A stretch of DNA of 64,000 nt from Rapana venosa (lineage: Eukaryota > Mollusca > Gastropoda > Neogastropoda > Muricidae). Under the pieces are notes generated by a model. That model was not told the origin of the DNA. It ran no database searches and saw nothing but the letters and a program-made list of their open reading frames with translations. The DNA lies in the NCBI GenBank assembly GCA_028751875.1, contig CM054140.1, positions 31,991,393 to 32,055,392 of the forward strand. Reading direction: 5' to 3'. Of this stretch, positions 52,863 to 63,882 are shown in pieces. Within the stretch, counting starts at the first letter, position 1; each line of letters opens with the position of its first letter. The translations under genes were made by a program, and so were the position numbers.

Positions 52863-53069
52863 GAGGTTTATTCCGCCCTCACTTTCTTTGTGGACTAAGG
52901 CCTGTCTTTCTAAAGAGCTTTGCTTATTATATCATACAAGTGACCAACCAACCGGTTTCCCACCATTTTTACATATCTTGCAGACTGACTAGGATGGATA
53001 TAGAAGCTGTGTGAGAAAAATGCAGGCATCACTGTAAGCTATAGGCTACAGGAGAGAAGTGGTGGTGGT

Positions 53070-53071
<2 letters not shown>

Positions 53072-53104
<33 letters not shown>
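53072..53104. repeat. Long poly-G tract
   Basis: About 32 consecutive G, one of the longest homopolymers in the window. Confidence 0.95.
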
Positions 53105-53106
<2 letters not shown>

Positions 53107-53875
53107 GGGGTGAGGAAAAATGGGAGTCATGCCAGAAGTGGAGTTGAAGAGGGAATAGAAGGGAAGTGATGGGGGCAAAGTGGAGAGGTGGAGGGAAGGG
53201 TGGGGTTTAGAAGCAGACAGCCTGGAGAGTTCATAAATAATTAGGGGCATATGTTCAGTCCTTCTGAAGTGGGGCTGATGTGACGTCACTTACAAATGCC
53301 CACCATTCTATTCTGTTCATGATGAATATCATATGGATTTAATTCCACTGTGAATTGGCCTCTGTATCAGAGCTAGGGCCAGCTTTTTCCTTTGCCCCCA
53401 AAAAAGAAAAAAAAAGGGGGGGTGGAGGGGGCATTGCCTGTGACATCACTCTAACCTGACTTTCAGGAGAAGGTAACATACTTAACATATACATGCCCCA
53501 AAAAGATGGAAGCTTGGCAGAAGGCAAAAAAATCTTTTTTCAGCATTTCGTTTGGATTTTTTTTCCACTTCTGGCATGGAATGCAGACTTCTCCTGTACA
53601 GAGCTCAGTGGCATGGGAGACAAAATAGGCAGGTCACCACTGACATACATGTAAAATATACAATTCTGTGTTCTCTCCAGACATGGGGCAGGCATCAGAG
53701 ACCGCCATCACAGACGATGAGTCATAGCCTGAACTAATGTGTAAACTAAGAAGACTGATAGGCAGGGCCTAGTAGATAAGACTGCATGCTGGCTGATGTG
53801 TGTTTTTTGTGTGTGTGCAGGATGTTTTGTGTGCACATATGCACGCGTGGGTGCGTGCTGTGCGTGAGTGTATAT

Positions 53876-53877
53876 AG

Positions 53878-53932
<55 letters not shown>

Positions 53933-54003
53933 GTGCACTGCTACATGGCTGCTTGTGAAGATGTAGTATATGTATACAGACATATGTTTGTGCGTGTACC
54001 TTT

Positions 54004-54091
<88 letters not shown>

Positions 54092-54151
54092 GATGGATGG
54101 ATGGATGTGTGGGTGGGGGTGGATGGATGGATGGATGGATGGATGGATGTA
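53876..54151. repeat. (GT)n, (GA)n and (GGAT)n microsatellites
   Basis: GT at 53884-53932, unique sequence, GT at 54004-54029, GA at 54029-54087 and GGAT units at 54087-54150. Confidence 0.95.
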
Positions 54152-54493
54152 AAAACAGATAAATTCTAGCACCTTGCATTGTATGTTTTGTCTTAACCAA
54201 AATCAAGTGAACCTTTTGTTTTTTTATTTAAAAATTTCCGTTGGAAGACCGTTATGTCATGATAGGAATGCAAGCAAGTCTATTCTCTCTGTCTCTTTGT
54301 CTTTGAAAGTGTAACATGAGTCATTCAACTAGGGGCTATTTGTTCTGTTTCAAGTATTACTGTACAGGGGGGAAAAACCCTGTATGGTGCAGGAAAACAA
54401 TTCATCTGCAGCAGTGGGGGAGCAAGCTACATGCTACTGGTATCCTGTGCACCTGCCAACATAAACTGATACTTGAACATGCTTATAATTTTA

Positions 54494-54617
54494 GTGTGTG
54501 TGTGTGTGTGTGTGTGTGCGTGTGTGCCCCCTACCCCCTGCGCTAGCATAAACGTGGCATGCATTTGCTCATGTACACACACACACACACACACACACAA
54601 ACAAACAAACACACACC
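54494..54617. repeat. (GT)n and (CA)n pair
   Basis: GT units at 54494-54526 and CA units at 54576-54617 are complementary and about 50 bases apart. Confidence 0.9.
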
Positions 54618-55363
54618 ACCACTAGCCAGCGCCTCATGATCTATATATAGGTATGCAATGGAGGGAAGAGGGGGGGGGGGGGAGGGAGAGGGCAGTGGAA
54701 ATCACAACATTCCCTACAGTGGTTGTGATTTACATCATCTCTTTGCAAATCCCTCCCACACACAGTAGTGGGGAGGTCCCGTCCCTCTGTTTCCCCCCAA
54801 GCCATTGTCTCCATGTTTGCCAAGGCACTCCAGAGCAAGGAAACCAAACCAATGTTACACATGGTGGGTGGGAGGTTTGTGATGGGTGCTCTTGTCTCAC
54901 TCCATTACACCTGCCCAAAAGCCTCCAGTTAGACCCAGGCATGCTTGGCAGAGCCCACAATAGACACCCTTCATGCTCCAGCGATTTTACTGGCCACTGG
55001 GTCGGAAAACTAACCACACTGTGTCCAGCAGACCTTGACCCTCTGGAGTGGTGGTCTGGAGTGTGGGGAGCGAGTGTCAGCACCTTTTGTCCAAGAAACC
55101 TCAAAGGTTCCTGTGAAATTTGCGTTTTTGCTGTAGGCAGGTTTTATCTTCGTTTCGGTTCACTGCTTATGGATGTGGAGAGCTGAGCATATAGTTAGGC
55201 ATGGGCATTATGTGGCCACAGTGTACTTTCAGTAAATGTCTTATTTCTTTGTTCCGTCCCTCTCTCCCTCTGAGAAACTTCTGAGGTTCAAGCCAGGTTC
55301 ACGTTCTACCATAGGGTCTTTTTTTCAATCTTCTCTTGATCAACCTCAAGTTTGGGGGTATCT

Positions 55364-55516
55364 GTGCATTTATTGTTGCAGCTGTGTTATGCAGTTACAT
55401 TGTGCATTTATTGTTGCAGCTGTGTTATGCAGTTACATTGTGCATTTAGTGTTGCAGCTGTATTATGCAGTTACATTGTGCATTTATTGTTGCAGCTGTG
55501 TTATGCAGTTACATTT
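55364..55516. repeat. 38-bp tandem repeat, four copies
   Basis: The unit GTGCATTTATTGTTGCAGCT followed by GTGTTATGCAGTTACATT starts at 55364, 55402, 55440 and 55478, with single-base differences in the third unit. Confidence 0.95.
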
Positions 55517-55844
55517 TATATCTTGTATAGCTCTCATGTTTCCCCCCATTCCCCCAAATCCCCACCCCACCAACGAATTTAAGGTTGAAACTTAATTTTT
55601 GTTTTCTGTTGTCTAGAGGTCTGAGGTTCTCCAGTGGTGAGTTTTTTGATAATGTGGCTGTTGTTGCCCACATTCTGTTTTTGCCCACATTCTGTTTTTG
55701 CCCACATCTAAGTAGCTGCGTTCACTGTTCAGACTTTGGAAATGATGTCTCAGTCTGAACATGACACTAGTGTTTTTTATGCATTTTTTAATTTTTAGAG
55801 TATAGTTTTTGTCACCCAAAGTTACATGCACGAGTGACCTACTT

Positions 55845-56080
55845 CAACAGGCAGAATGGGCTTTAATGTGTCTACAAGATGCTCTGCATGCACTTTGCAC
55901 ACAGGGCCTCGGTTTATAGTATCACCCAAAGGACTTTAGGGGAAGTAAAGTCATCGAGACTCCAGGGGAAAAAATCCCTTTAAAAGGGCAATTTGGTGAT
56001 GGCTTGAACCCAGGCCATCACATGGTGAGTGCAACACTCTAACCACTAGGCTTTCATCCCCCCTCCCCTTCCTGGCAGCT
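55845..56080 (-). mobile_element. SINE-B copy with head
   Basis: On the minus strand: GGGGGGATGAAAGCCTAGTG, GTTAGAGTGTTGCACTCACC, a B-box-like CTGGGTTCAAGCCATC, the body TCCCCTGGAGTCTCGATGAC, AGTCCTTTGGGTGATACTAT, AAACCGAGGCCCTGTGTGC. 3'-truncated at about 55845. Confidence 0.78.
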
Positions 56081-56758
56081 CTGTTTAAGGTCTTTGGGAA
56101 AAGGTCTGTTGTTTTGTCCTCTGATGACAAGTTTTGGTTAAGAAGGTAACTGTGTTTTTTAGTTTGTTATTTTGTTACATTGTATGGTTTACATTACTCT
56201 TATTCTTCCGTATTCTTCCGTACCAACCCGTAAAGATGAGAGTGAAGCTGGATTTCACTTTTTATTTTACCTGAGCAGTTTCATTCCTTCCTTCCTTCCT
56301 TCCTTGCCTGGTAGACTGTTCAGTATGTGCATTTATTGTAACAGATATTTGCCGAATTGCACAGTGTACATCTTATCTGTCTGTCTGTCCGCCTCTCCTT
56401 CTGTCTCTGTCTGCCTCTCTGTTTCTCAGTCTCTTCGTCTCTGTCAGTCTCTGTCTGTCTGTCTTTCTCTCAATTTTTTTATATTTTTAACATTGTACAT
56501 TTTATATAACTGCATGTCTCCTCCCCCCCTCCCCCCCACCTTTTTCCCCCAATGCTCAAGAAATCTCTGAAGTTTAAGGTAGACAGACATGATTGTGTTT
56601 TGCTGTGCCACCACCACCCCACCCACCAACCAACCACCAACCAACCAACCACCAACCACCAACCAACCACCACAGGCTGTTTTGTTTCCAGTCCTGTGCT
56701 GATGGCGCCTTGAGTTTAGAGCAAGCCGTGCATTTACTGTAGCAGGCCTATGCAATTA

Positions 56759-56944
56759 CATTGTAGGTCTTACATAACTCTCTGTCTCTTCTCAGTCCCT
56801 CCCTCCCCCCTCACCTAGTACATTGTAGGTCTTACATAACTCTCTGTCTCTTCTCAGTCCCTCCCTCCCCCCTCACCTAGTACATTGTAGGTCTTACATA
56901 ACTCTCTGTCTCTTCTCAGTCCCTCCCTCCCCCCTCGCCTAGAA
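56759..56944. repeat. 62-bp tandem repeat, three copies
   Basis: The unit starts CATTGTAGGTCTTACATAAC and ends CCTCACCTAGTA, at 56759, 56821 and 56883, nearly identical. An older related stretch is at 56494-56540 (CATTGTACATTTTATATAAC). Confidence 0.95.
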
Positions 56945-57330
56945 ACTGTTGAGGTTTGAGCCTAGGTCTGAGTTCTGTCATACGATTTTCTTTTTTTTTT
57001 CTTTTTTTCCCCAGTCGTCTAGTGAGAGACTGGAGTTCATAGCAAGTTGCATAAGGATAATTTCAGATGTCTGTAGGGGAGATGGCATAGATGTCTGTAG
57101 AAAGACTAGGGTTTAACCCCTTGAGTGGGTTTTTCATATCTCTCTCTCTTGTCCCTTTCAAACGATTTCATTATTTATTTATTTATATTTTTACGATTAG
57201 TGGCCACCTGGTAGCCTGTACAAGACCATACGTTGGCCTACTCACTAGATGTTGTCGTTAGGTGTTCCTGTGCCTAACAATCTAGGGATCACGAAGAATA
57301 TGCATTTTCTGTCTTGCTCACCCCACCTGG

Positions 57331-57611
57331 AGGCACCGTGGTCGAGTGGTTTAGGCGGTCAACTCGTGATCCAGAGGTCGCGGGTTCGATCCCTGCTCGG
57401 CTCGGTGTTGTGTCCTTGGGAAAGACACTTTACTCCTATTTTCCTCACTCCACCCAGGTGTACAAGTGGGTACCAGCTCTGCTGGGGAAGTATCTGGCGA
57501 CAGACTAGCGTCCTGTCACAGGGGTGGTGAAAAAACCATCAGTTCGCTTAACGCTACAGAAACCGGGATAAGCTCCGGCTCTATGGGCCTTCTGGCTCGA
57601 AAGAACATACT
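57331..57611 (+). mobile_element. SINE-A copy 2, full length, 13-bp TSD
   Basis: AGGCACCGTGGTCGAGTGG (A box), GGTCGCGGGTTCGATCCC (B box), the common body, and the end TTCTGGCTCGAAAGAACATA. Perfect target duplications TCACCCCACCTGG lie at 57318-57330 and 57612-57624. The target resembles repeat G sequence. Confidence 0.95.
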
Positions 57612-57716
57612 TCACCCCACCTGGAAAGGACTATGAGACCATGGTATACACAATGGATGAGAAGTAATAGCTTGCCATGACTGAAGGCAATCTCAACATA
57701 ACGTTTTCAAAGTATG

Positions 57717-58060
57717 TTGTTGTGCGTTCCCCAGCTTTACACCCTGGGGGTCACCCAGACCATGCACTCTGACTCACTCATCCCACCTGGGAATAATCAC
57801 TGTTAGATAGGAAGCACACCTGATGAGAAGTTTGCGTGTATGGCTCTTTTCAAGTACCTCCCACATAGGCAGCCATACTCTGACTTCAGAGGATTTTTTC
57901 TCCTTTAAAGGAGAGTGCAGGTTGTTATGTCAAGAGCTTGTCATGGCTGAATGCTATTTCAACACATTTTACAATAATTATAACAAACAACATTTTAGTG
58001 TAGGCCTTGGCATTTAGCCGACATCAATAGCTGACACAGCTTTTGGCCTGGGCCAATTTT
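57717..58060 (+). repeat. Dispersed repeat G, copy 2
   Basis: TTGTTGTGCGTTCCCCAGCT, TTACACCCTGGGGGTCACCC, GAGAAGTTTGCGTGTATGGC, AGAGCTTGTCATGGCTGAAT, TTTTAGTGTAGGCCTTGGCA. Collinear with 11158-11490. Confidence 0.8.
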
Positions 58061-58345
58061 AAAAGCGTGATAACATGTGAATGATGTAGACCTTCACACT
58101 TTGCTTGTCGCTGCCAAGGCCACCAGGGAACTGACAAAACGTTTGGCCTGGGCCATTAAGATTAAGAGGAAGGTAGGGAGTATTAGCAGTAGCAAAGAAA
58201 TTGTAACCATATCCCCTTGAAGCAAGCACTGAGCGTTAAGCCAGTGGCATTGAGTATAGGTGAGGAGGAAACCTGACTGCCCATGTATCAGTCATAAGGG
58301 AAGGGAGGAAGGACTCCCATTTTTCACTGGTCAAGACTTCATCAC

Positions 58346-58347
58346 TG

Positions 58348-58378
<31 letters not shown>

Positions 58379-58485
58379 GGGCAGGGGGGGGGGGAGAGGT
58401 TAGTGGGAGAAAGAAGAATAAAGGGGTTTGGAGGGGGAGGGCTGGGGGGGGGGGGAGGGTTTGGGGGGGGGGGGGGGGGGGTTAG
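58346..58485. repeat. (GA)n and G-rich tract
   Basis: GA units at 58349-58369 are followed by several G runs (58369-58398, 58440-58457 and 58465-58481). Confidence 0.92.
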
Positions 58486-58626
58486 GGCACACACAATAGG
58501 TGGTAGACCTGTGTGGTATGTCTTAATAGTCCTTGACAGCAGGAGTCTGCAGGGTCCTCCTAGAAGGGAAAGAAGAAATGAAAATGTCAGTCAAGCGTTT
58601 GAAGTGAAGGTGTAGATTTTGCCACT

Positions 58627-58630
<4 letters not shown>

Positions 58631-58718
<88 letters not shown>
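58631..58718. repeat. (CT)n microsatellite
   Basis: About 43 pure CT units. Confidence 0.97.
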
Positions 58719-58719
<1 letters not shown>

Positions 58720-58943
58720 CTGTGTTGACAGAGTAGTGGGAGGAAAGAGTCATGAATTGAAGTCATCTTTGAAGTTTTGTTAGATGTTTTTTTGCTATGT
58801 AGCATGTTTTTTTTCTGTGTAGTATGTTTCCCCCTTTTTATGTTGAGTCGGGGAAAATGTGTGTGGGGGGATAGGGGTAAAGAATAAAGTGTCTGAGCAT
58901 AGGTTGTGGATTTTATTTAGCGTGTATGTGTCTTGCACCTGGG

Positions 58944-58992
58944 TGTATGTATGTGCATGTATGTATGTATGTATGTATGCATGTATGTATGT
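58944..58992. repeat. (ATGT)n microsatellite
   Basis: GTATGTATGTGCATGTATGT and similar units. Confidence 0.9.
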
Positions 58993-59029
58993 GCACTAAC
59001 TGTAATTTTAAAAGGATGCATGGCATGAA

Positions 59030-59345
59030 GATAAACTAAAACAAAACAACCCCAGAGCCCCCAAAAAGCCAAACAAAGCAAAGCAAAAGTAAACCAAACC
59101 AAGCCAAAACAACTACAAAAACCACCCGCCCCCAAAAACAAAAAAAACCCCAAAAACAAACAACCCAACCAACCCTCTCCTCTCCCCCCAAAGAAGCCAA
59201 CATAAAAACTAACAAAACAACAACAAAACTACCCCCCCTCCAACTAACCAATCTCCCCCCCCCCTTCCTCTAAAAAAAAAACCAACAACCACCCCCCCAA
59301 AAAAAAAAACCCACAAAAAAACACCCACCCCACCCCCAAACCACC
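59030..59345. repeat. A/C-only low-complexity tract
   Basis: Nearly 300 bases are mostly A and C (CAAAACAA, AACCAACC, CCCCCAAAAA) with very few G or T. It has extreme strand asymmetry but no periodic unit. Confidence 0.8.
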
Positions 59346-59462
59346 TGTTACAAACAGAAGTAGTCTACAATGATGGACACAGTTCAAGAAAAAATGTAAC
59401 AGAAATGTTCAAGTTCCATGTAACAGTTTCCCATACAGCATAGTAGGATTAGAGGAGGGCAC

Positions 59463-59845
59463 ATACACACACACACATAAACACACACCATACACTCACT
59501 CACACACACACACACACACACTCACACATACACACACTCACACATACACACACACACTCAAAACACAAACCACACACACACACACACACACACAACCACA
59601 CACTCACACATAACACACACACACTCACACACACTCACACATACACACATACACACACACACTTCACACACACACACTTCACACACACACACTTCACACA
59701 CAACACACTCACACACTCACACACACACACACACACACTCACACATACACACACACTCACACACTCACACACATTCACACACTCACACACACACTCACAC
59801 ACATTCACACCACACATTCACACACTCACACACACACACACCTAC
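59463..59845. repeat. Long (CA)n / CACTCA microsatellite
   Basis: CACACT, CACATA and CACTTCACA variants over 380 bases. The 60-codon Cys/Val frame on the minus strand is an artefact. Confidence 0.96.
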
Positions 59846-59952
59846 CTATAGAGATAGAGAGAGAGGGCAGTTGAGGGGGGTCCATAATGATAGAGAAGGG
59901 AGGGTTTGGGGGTGCAAGGTGGGGGAGGGAGGGGGCAGGACTGAAAGGTAAT

Positions 59953-59970
59953 GGGGGGGGGGGGGGGGAG
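59953..59970. repeat. Poly-G tract
   Basis: About 17 G. A C-rich counterpart lies at 60066-60095. Confidence 0.9.
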
Positions 59971-60472
59971 TGGGCCGGCCATTCTGTTGGGATGTCAGTG
60001 CTCTGTCACCCTGAGGACAACACCATGTCTGTGTCTACTTGTGTCTTCTGCTCCTCTCTCTCCTCCTCCCCCCCCCTTCTTGTCACCCCCCCCCAAATTG
60101 TACTGGCTAGGCCTTGTACAACAGAAGGGTGAATGAGTCCCCTTCATGTCCGTGTGGATGTTGAAGTAGTTTTGTTTTCCAGACTCCCAGGATGGATTGA
60201 TTATCTTCAGAAGTGGTCCCAAGTTATGGACTGGATGAACAGTTGAGATATGGTAGATCGAGGAGAATTTATTTTTTTTAAAAACCAACAAAGAAAATCC
60301 AAACTGAACAGAAAACATCCCAAAGCTGCAGAACCCACCCCCCACCCCTCAAAGAAAAGAGAAAAATAAATAAAAAGAAAGATTTAACAGTTGATTGGTA
60401 TAACCAGATAAATTGACTGAAAAGAAAGGCAAAATAGGGACTAAGGAGCAAACAGAAAAGCTTTGTAACACC

Positions 60473-60515
60473 GCCCCCCCCCCCCCCCCCCCCCACCCCG
60501 ACCCCCCTCCCCTTG
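60473..60515. repeat. Poly-C tract
   Basis: About 22 C with CACCCCGACC continuation. The flanks 60420-60470 and 60540-60600 are a diverged duplication (AGGGACTAAGGAGCAAACAG / AAGGACTAACAAGCAAACAG). Confidence 0.85.
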
Positions 60516-60774
60516 TATAACCAATTTTTTTTTACCAAAAAGAAAAGGCCAAATAAGGACTAACAAGCAAACAGAAAAGCTTGGTAACACACTTCTCCCC
60601 CCACCCCCACCCCCCTTTTCCTTTCTTCCCCCCTTCCTCAAGAGACTATGATGTGAAGTGAACTTGCTTAATTATTATTAACTAAGCAAGAAAATAAACC
60701 AGGAAGGGGGCAAAAGGAAGAGAGGGAGAATGTGAACAGAAACGTGTGTGATATTAGATACCAAACAAACGGTC

Positions 60775-60895
60775 CCAAAGTTGGATTGTACCACTACCTA
60801 ATTGGGGGTATAAACAGTTGCAAGCATATACATATATGCAACATCTCACTGTTAGTGAACCACAGAGCTCAAGCTGCAAGCTGAGGAACGAAACA
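60775..60895 (+). repeat. SINE tail module T copy
   Basis: CAAAGTTGGATTGTACCACT, ATATGCAACATCTCACTGTT, AGTGAACCACAGAGCTCAAG, AAGCTGAGGAACGAAAC. Confidence 0.55.
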
Positions 60896-61275
60896 CAAAA
60901 ACAACCTCAACCTTTTAAAGCGAAAATCAAAACCAAACATGAAAGCTCTGGCAACTTCTTCTACACCCTCTCCCGCCTCAACCCCCTTCCCACCACCTAA
61001 AGATATTGGATAGTGTATAATTTTGAGGTGCAAATTCTGAAAATTATTAGATCTATTGTCAGAGAGAACTGATGGACAAAATCTGGATGAGAAAAGATGT
61101 TTGTGCCTGTGAGTGAGCGTGAAATTTCAGATGACTTTAATTGTCGTTGCGAAAACTTGCCTGCTCCTATTGGAAATGAACGGGACATTTTGAGGATGAT
61201 TGTTGAACCCGCTGTTTGACTAAAACCAATATGCTGATTAAAGTATTAACACCAGGAGACATACCTCAGATAGTC

Positions 61276-61450
61276 TGTGAGAGAGGAAGGGAGGAAGAAG
61301 GAGGAAAAGAACAAGAAGAGGGAGGAGGAAGGAGAAGAAGAAGAAGAGGAGGAGAAAGAAGAAGAAGAGGGAGGAGGAAGGAGAAGAAGAAGGAGAAGGG
61401 GGAGAGGGGGAGAGAGAGATTTCACAGAGGGGTAGGGAGGGGAGGAAGGG
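61276..61450. repeat. GGA/GAA purine-rich tract
   Basis: About 150 bases of almost only A and G (GAAGAAGAAG, GGAGGAAGG), followed by GGTGGGGAGG and CAGACAGACA units. The Glu/Arg/Gly frame across it is compositional. Confidence 0.9.
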
Positions 61451-61696
61451 TGGGGAGGCCTGCAGACAGACAGGACAGACAGACAGAGATTTACCTGAGC
61501 TTTGAAGTGCTACCTGATACAGTGTCACTGAGAGCAAGAACTATTCTGTGTGGTGGTTTACCCTAACACCTAGATAACCACCAACCTGGCCACCCCTACC
61601 CTTCAGTTAAAAGATTGAAATCAAGAAAGTGAACCTCTCTTCCCCCCCCTCCCCCCCTCTGCACTCAAGCTACTACCCAAAATAGGGAGAAAGAAA

Positions 61697-61719
61697 GGTT
61701 GGGGGGGGGGGGGGGGGGA
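61697..61719. repeat. Poly-G tract
   Basis: About 19 G. Followed downstream by CATTCA and CAGT short tandem units (61806-61882). Confidence 0.9.
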
Positions 61720-62109
61720 AGAACAAAATGTAAACGGCAGATTGATTCTGTCAAGTCGTGCCTCGCACAATCAGTCTGGTTTGTTCATGGTGACTTAGTT
61801 ATGTCCTCATTCATTCATTGACTCTCTCACTCAGTCAGTCCTCATTCATTCACTCACTCTCTCAGTCAGTCAGTCAGTCAGTGGTACAAACACGAAGCTC
61901 TAAGGTTTTTATGCAGTGGCGCAGGCCCTGACTAGACTGGGGCCAAGTCTCCCTGTGCGTAGTCAGCACTTTGTGCGTGGAGGTTTTTAAATACAGATTT
62001 AATACGGTCACTGTCGCCTGTGCCCTCCCCTCACCCCCCTTTTTTTGTTTTGTTTCATTTTTATTGTGTTTTTTATTTTATTATTTTGTTAAAAGCTTTA
62101 TTTTTAGAG

Positions 62110-62421
62110 AGGAGGCACTGTGGTCGAGTGGTTTAAGCGGTCAACTCGTGATCCAGAGGTCGCGGGTTCGATCCCGTCGCGGGTTCGATCCCCGCTCGGC
62201 TCGGTGTTGTGTCCTTGGGAAAGACACTTTACTCCTATTTTCCTCACTCCACCCAGGTGTACAAGTGGGTACCAGCTCTGCTGGGGAAGTATCTGGCGAC
62301 AGACTAGCGTCCTGTCACAGGGGTGGTGAAAAACCATCAGCTCGCTTAATGCTACAGAAACCGGGATAAGCTCCGGCCCTATGGGCCTTCTGGCTCGAAA
62401 GAACATACTACTACTACTACT
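62110..62421 (+). mobile_element. SINE-A copy 3, full length, duplicated B box, (CTA)n tail
   Basis: AGGAGGCACTGTGGTCGAGT (A box), then the 17-base unit GTCGCGGGTTCGATCCC twice in tandem (62159-62175 and 62176-62192), so two B boxes are present. Common body, then CTCGAAAGAACATA and CTACTACTACTAC. Target duplications TTTATTTTTAGAG lie at 62097-62109 and 62422-62434. Confidence 0.95.
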
Positions 62422-63360
62422 TTTATTTTTAGAGGGAGAATGGTTGGTTGAGGGTGGGGTTGTATTTGTTTTTTTTTATGGTAGCTTTTTTGTTGTGTTT
62501 TCAATTGCTTTAAATGGCTACAACATGACTTGGTGTAAACAGTGGTGGCAGAATTATGTGAAGATCTATCTATGCCAGCTAGCTTGCTTTCACTGATGTG
62601 CATGCACGCCTGCATATATTATATGCACACACACAGACATACAAACGTTTGCATGCCTGCACACATACGTGCAAGTAAATGCTATGGAGGAGATGTGAAC
62701 TCTATAGCCAAAAATTATTACTCGCTTCATGTATAAAATCCCGTTTTCTTTTATGTAATTTGAATAATGTAAGAATTTTCTCTATCTGTCAGCCCATCTC
62801 TCTCTTTCTCTCTCCCGTTCTCTTTCGTTCTCTCCTCCCCCCTCCCCCACTCTCTCCCTTCCCCCTTCCCTCCTATCTGTCAGTCTATTTTTCAACTACA
62901 CACACACACACAACACGCACACACCTGTAAAAAGAGCAAAAAACCCAAACAAGTCACACACATCCCAGGTACAAAAACATGTATTTAAAAGAAAGCAACC
63001 AAAGTCAATGAAATGCCCATTCATAAGATCCTTGGAGAAATGATTTTAAAAAACCCAAAAAACTGATAAGAAAGAAATGGGGGAAAAAAACAGAGACAAA
63101 AAAAAAACCAAAAGAAGAAAGCGTTTTTAAAGAGAAGAAAGGAATAGAAACAAAAGGGGAGATAGAAAAATAGATCTTTTAACAGATATCACTAAAGGAT
63201 GGAATTTTAGGTTTGTTGTTTGTTTTTAAATTCCCAAGGGGGCTAGAGGGAATATGATTGGGGGGTGGGTGGGTGGTGGCTTGGTGAAGATACCTTGAAC
63301 AAATGATAATGATGCACACAAAACAGCAGCATTGACTGATGCTAAAACAAGCAAGTTTGG

Positions 63361-63378
63361 GGGGGGGGGGGGAGGGGG
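63361..63378. repeat. Poly-G tract
   Basis: About 14 G, then GAGGGGG. Confidence 0.88.
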
Positions 63379-63765
63379 AGAAGACATCTGTATTGAAACC
63401 TTTGAGGGTTTTTTTGTGTTCTAAAAAGGGGAGGGAAAAGCAAATTGAAAGTAGGGAATGCAGTAGAAGAACAGATAGTAGTGAGTGAAAAGAGTGAGAA
63501 AAAAAAAGTCCAGACCATCCCTGGCTGACCCTTACGATTAGCCAGGATGTTGATTCATGGAATGACAGTAGTAGAATTGGGTTTTAAATCCTGTTTTATT
63601 CTTGTGTAACAGTTTTAATCTGAGATATGAAAATTTACAAGGTGGACAACCCTGATATAGCCTCTGTGGTCGGTCGGTAGGCCTTTAAACAAACATGATT
63701 GGAATGAAGTGCAGATAACAGAAACCACATGAAAATAAAGCAGTGGGTAGATAGAAGTACAGGTA

Positions 63766-63882
63766 ACCAATGAATTGAAAAAAAAATTGAAAAAGTAGTG
63801 GGTAGATAGAAGTACAGGTAACCAATTAAAAAAGAAAAGAAAAGTAGTGGATAGGTAGAAGTACAGATAACCAATTAAAAAA
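63766..63882. repeat. Tandem repeat, three imperfect units of about 40-50 bp
   Basis: AGTGGGTAGATAGAAGTACA plus GGTAACCAAT(T/G)AA occurs from about 63740, 63798 and 63845 with A-rich spacers of different length. Confidence 0.85.

Noticed and set aside
54653..55186. 177-codon plus-strand frame as a laminin exon or separate gene
   Set aside because: No laminin motif, no recognisable domain, and an opposing 124-codon frame of equal quality. Looks like chance in GC-richer intron sequence.
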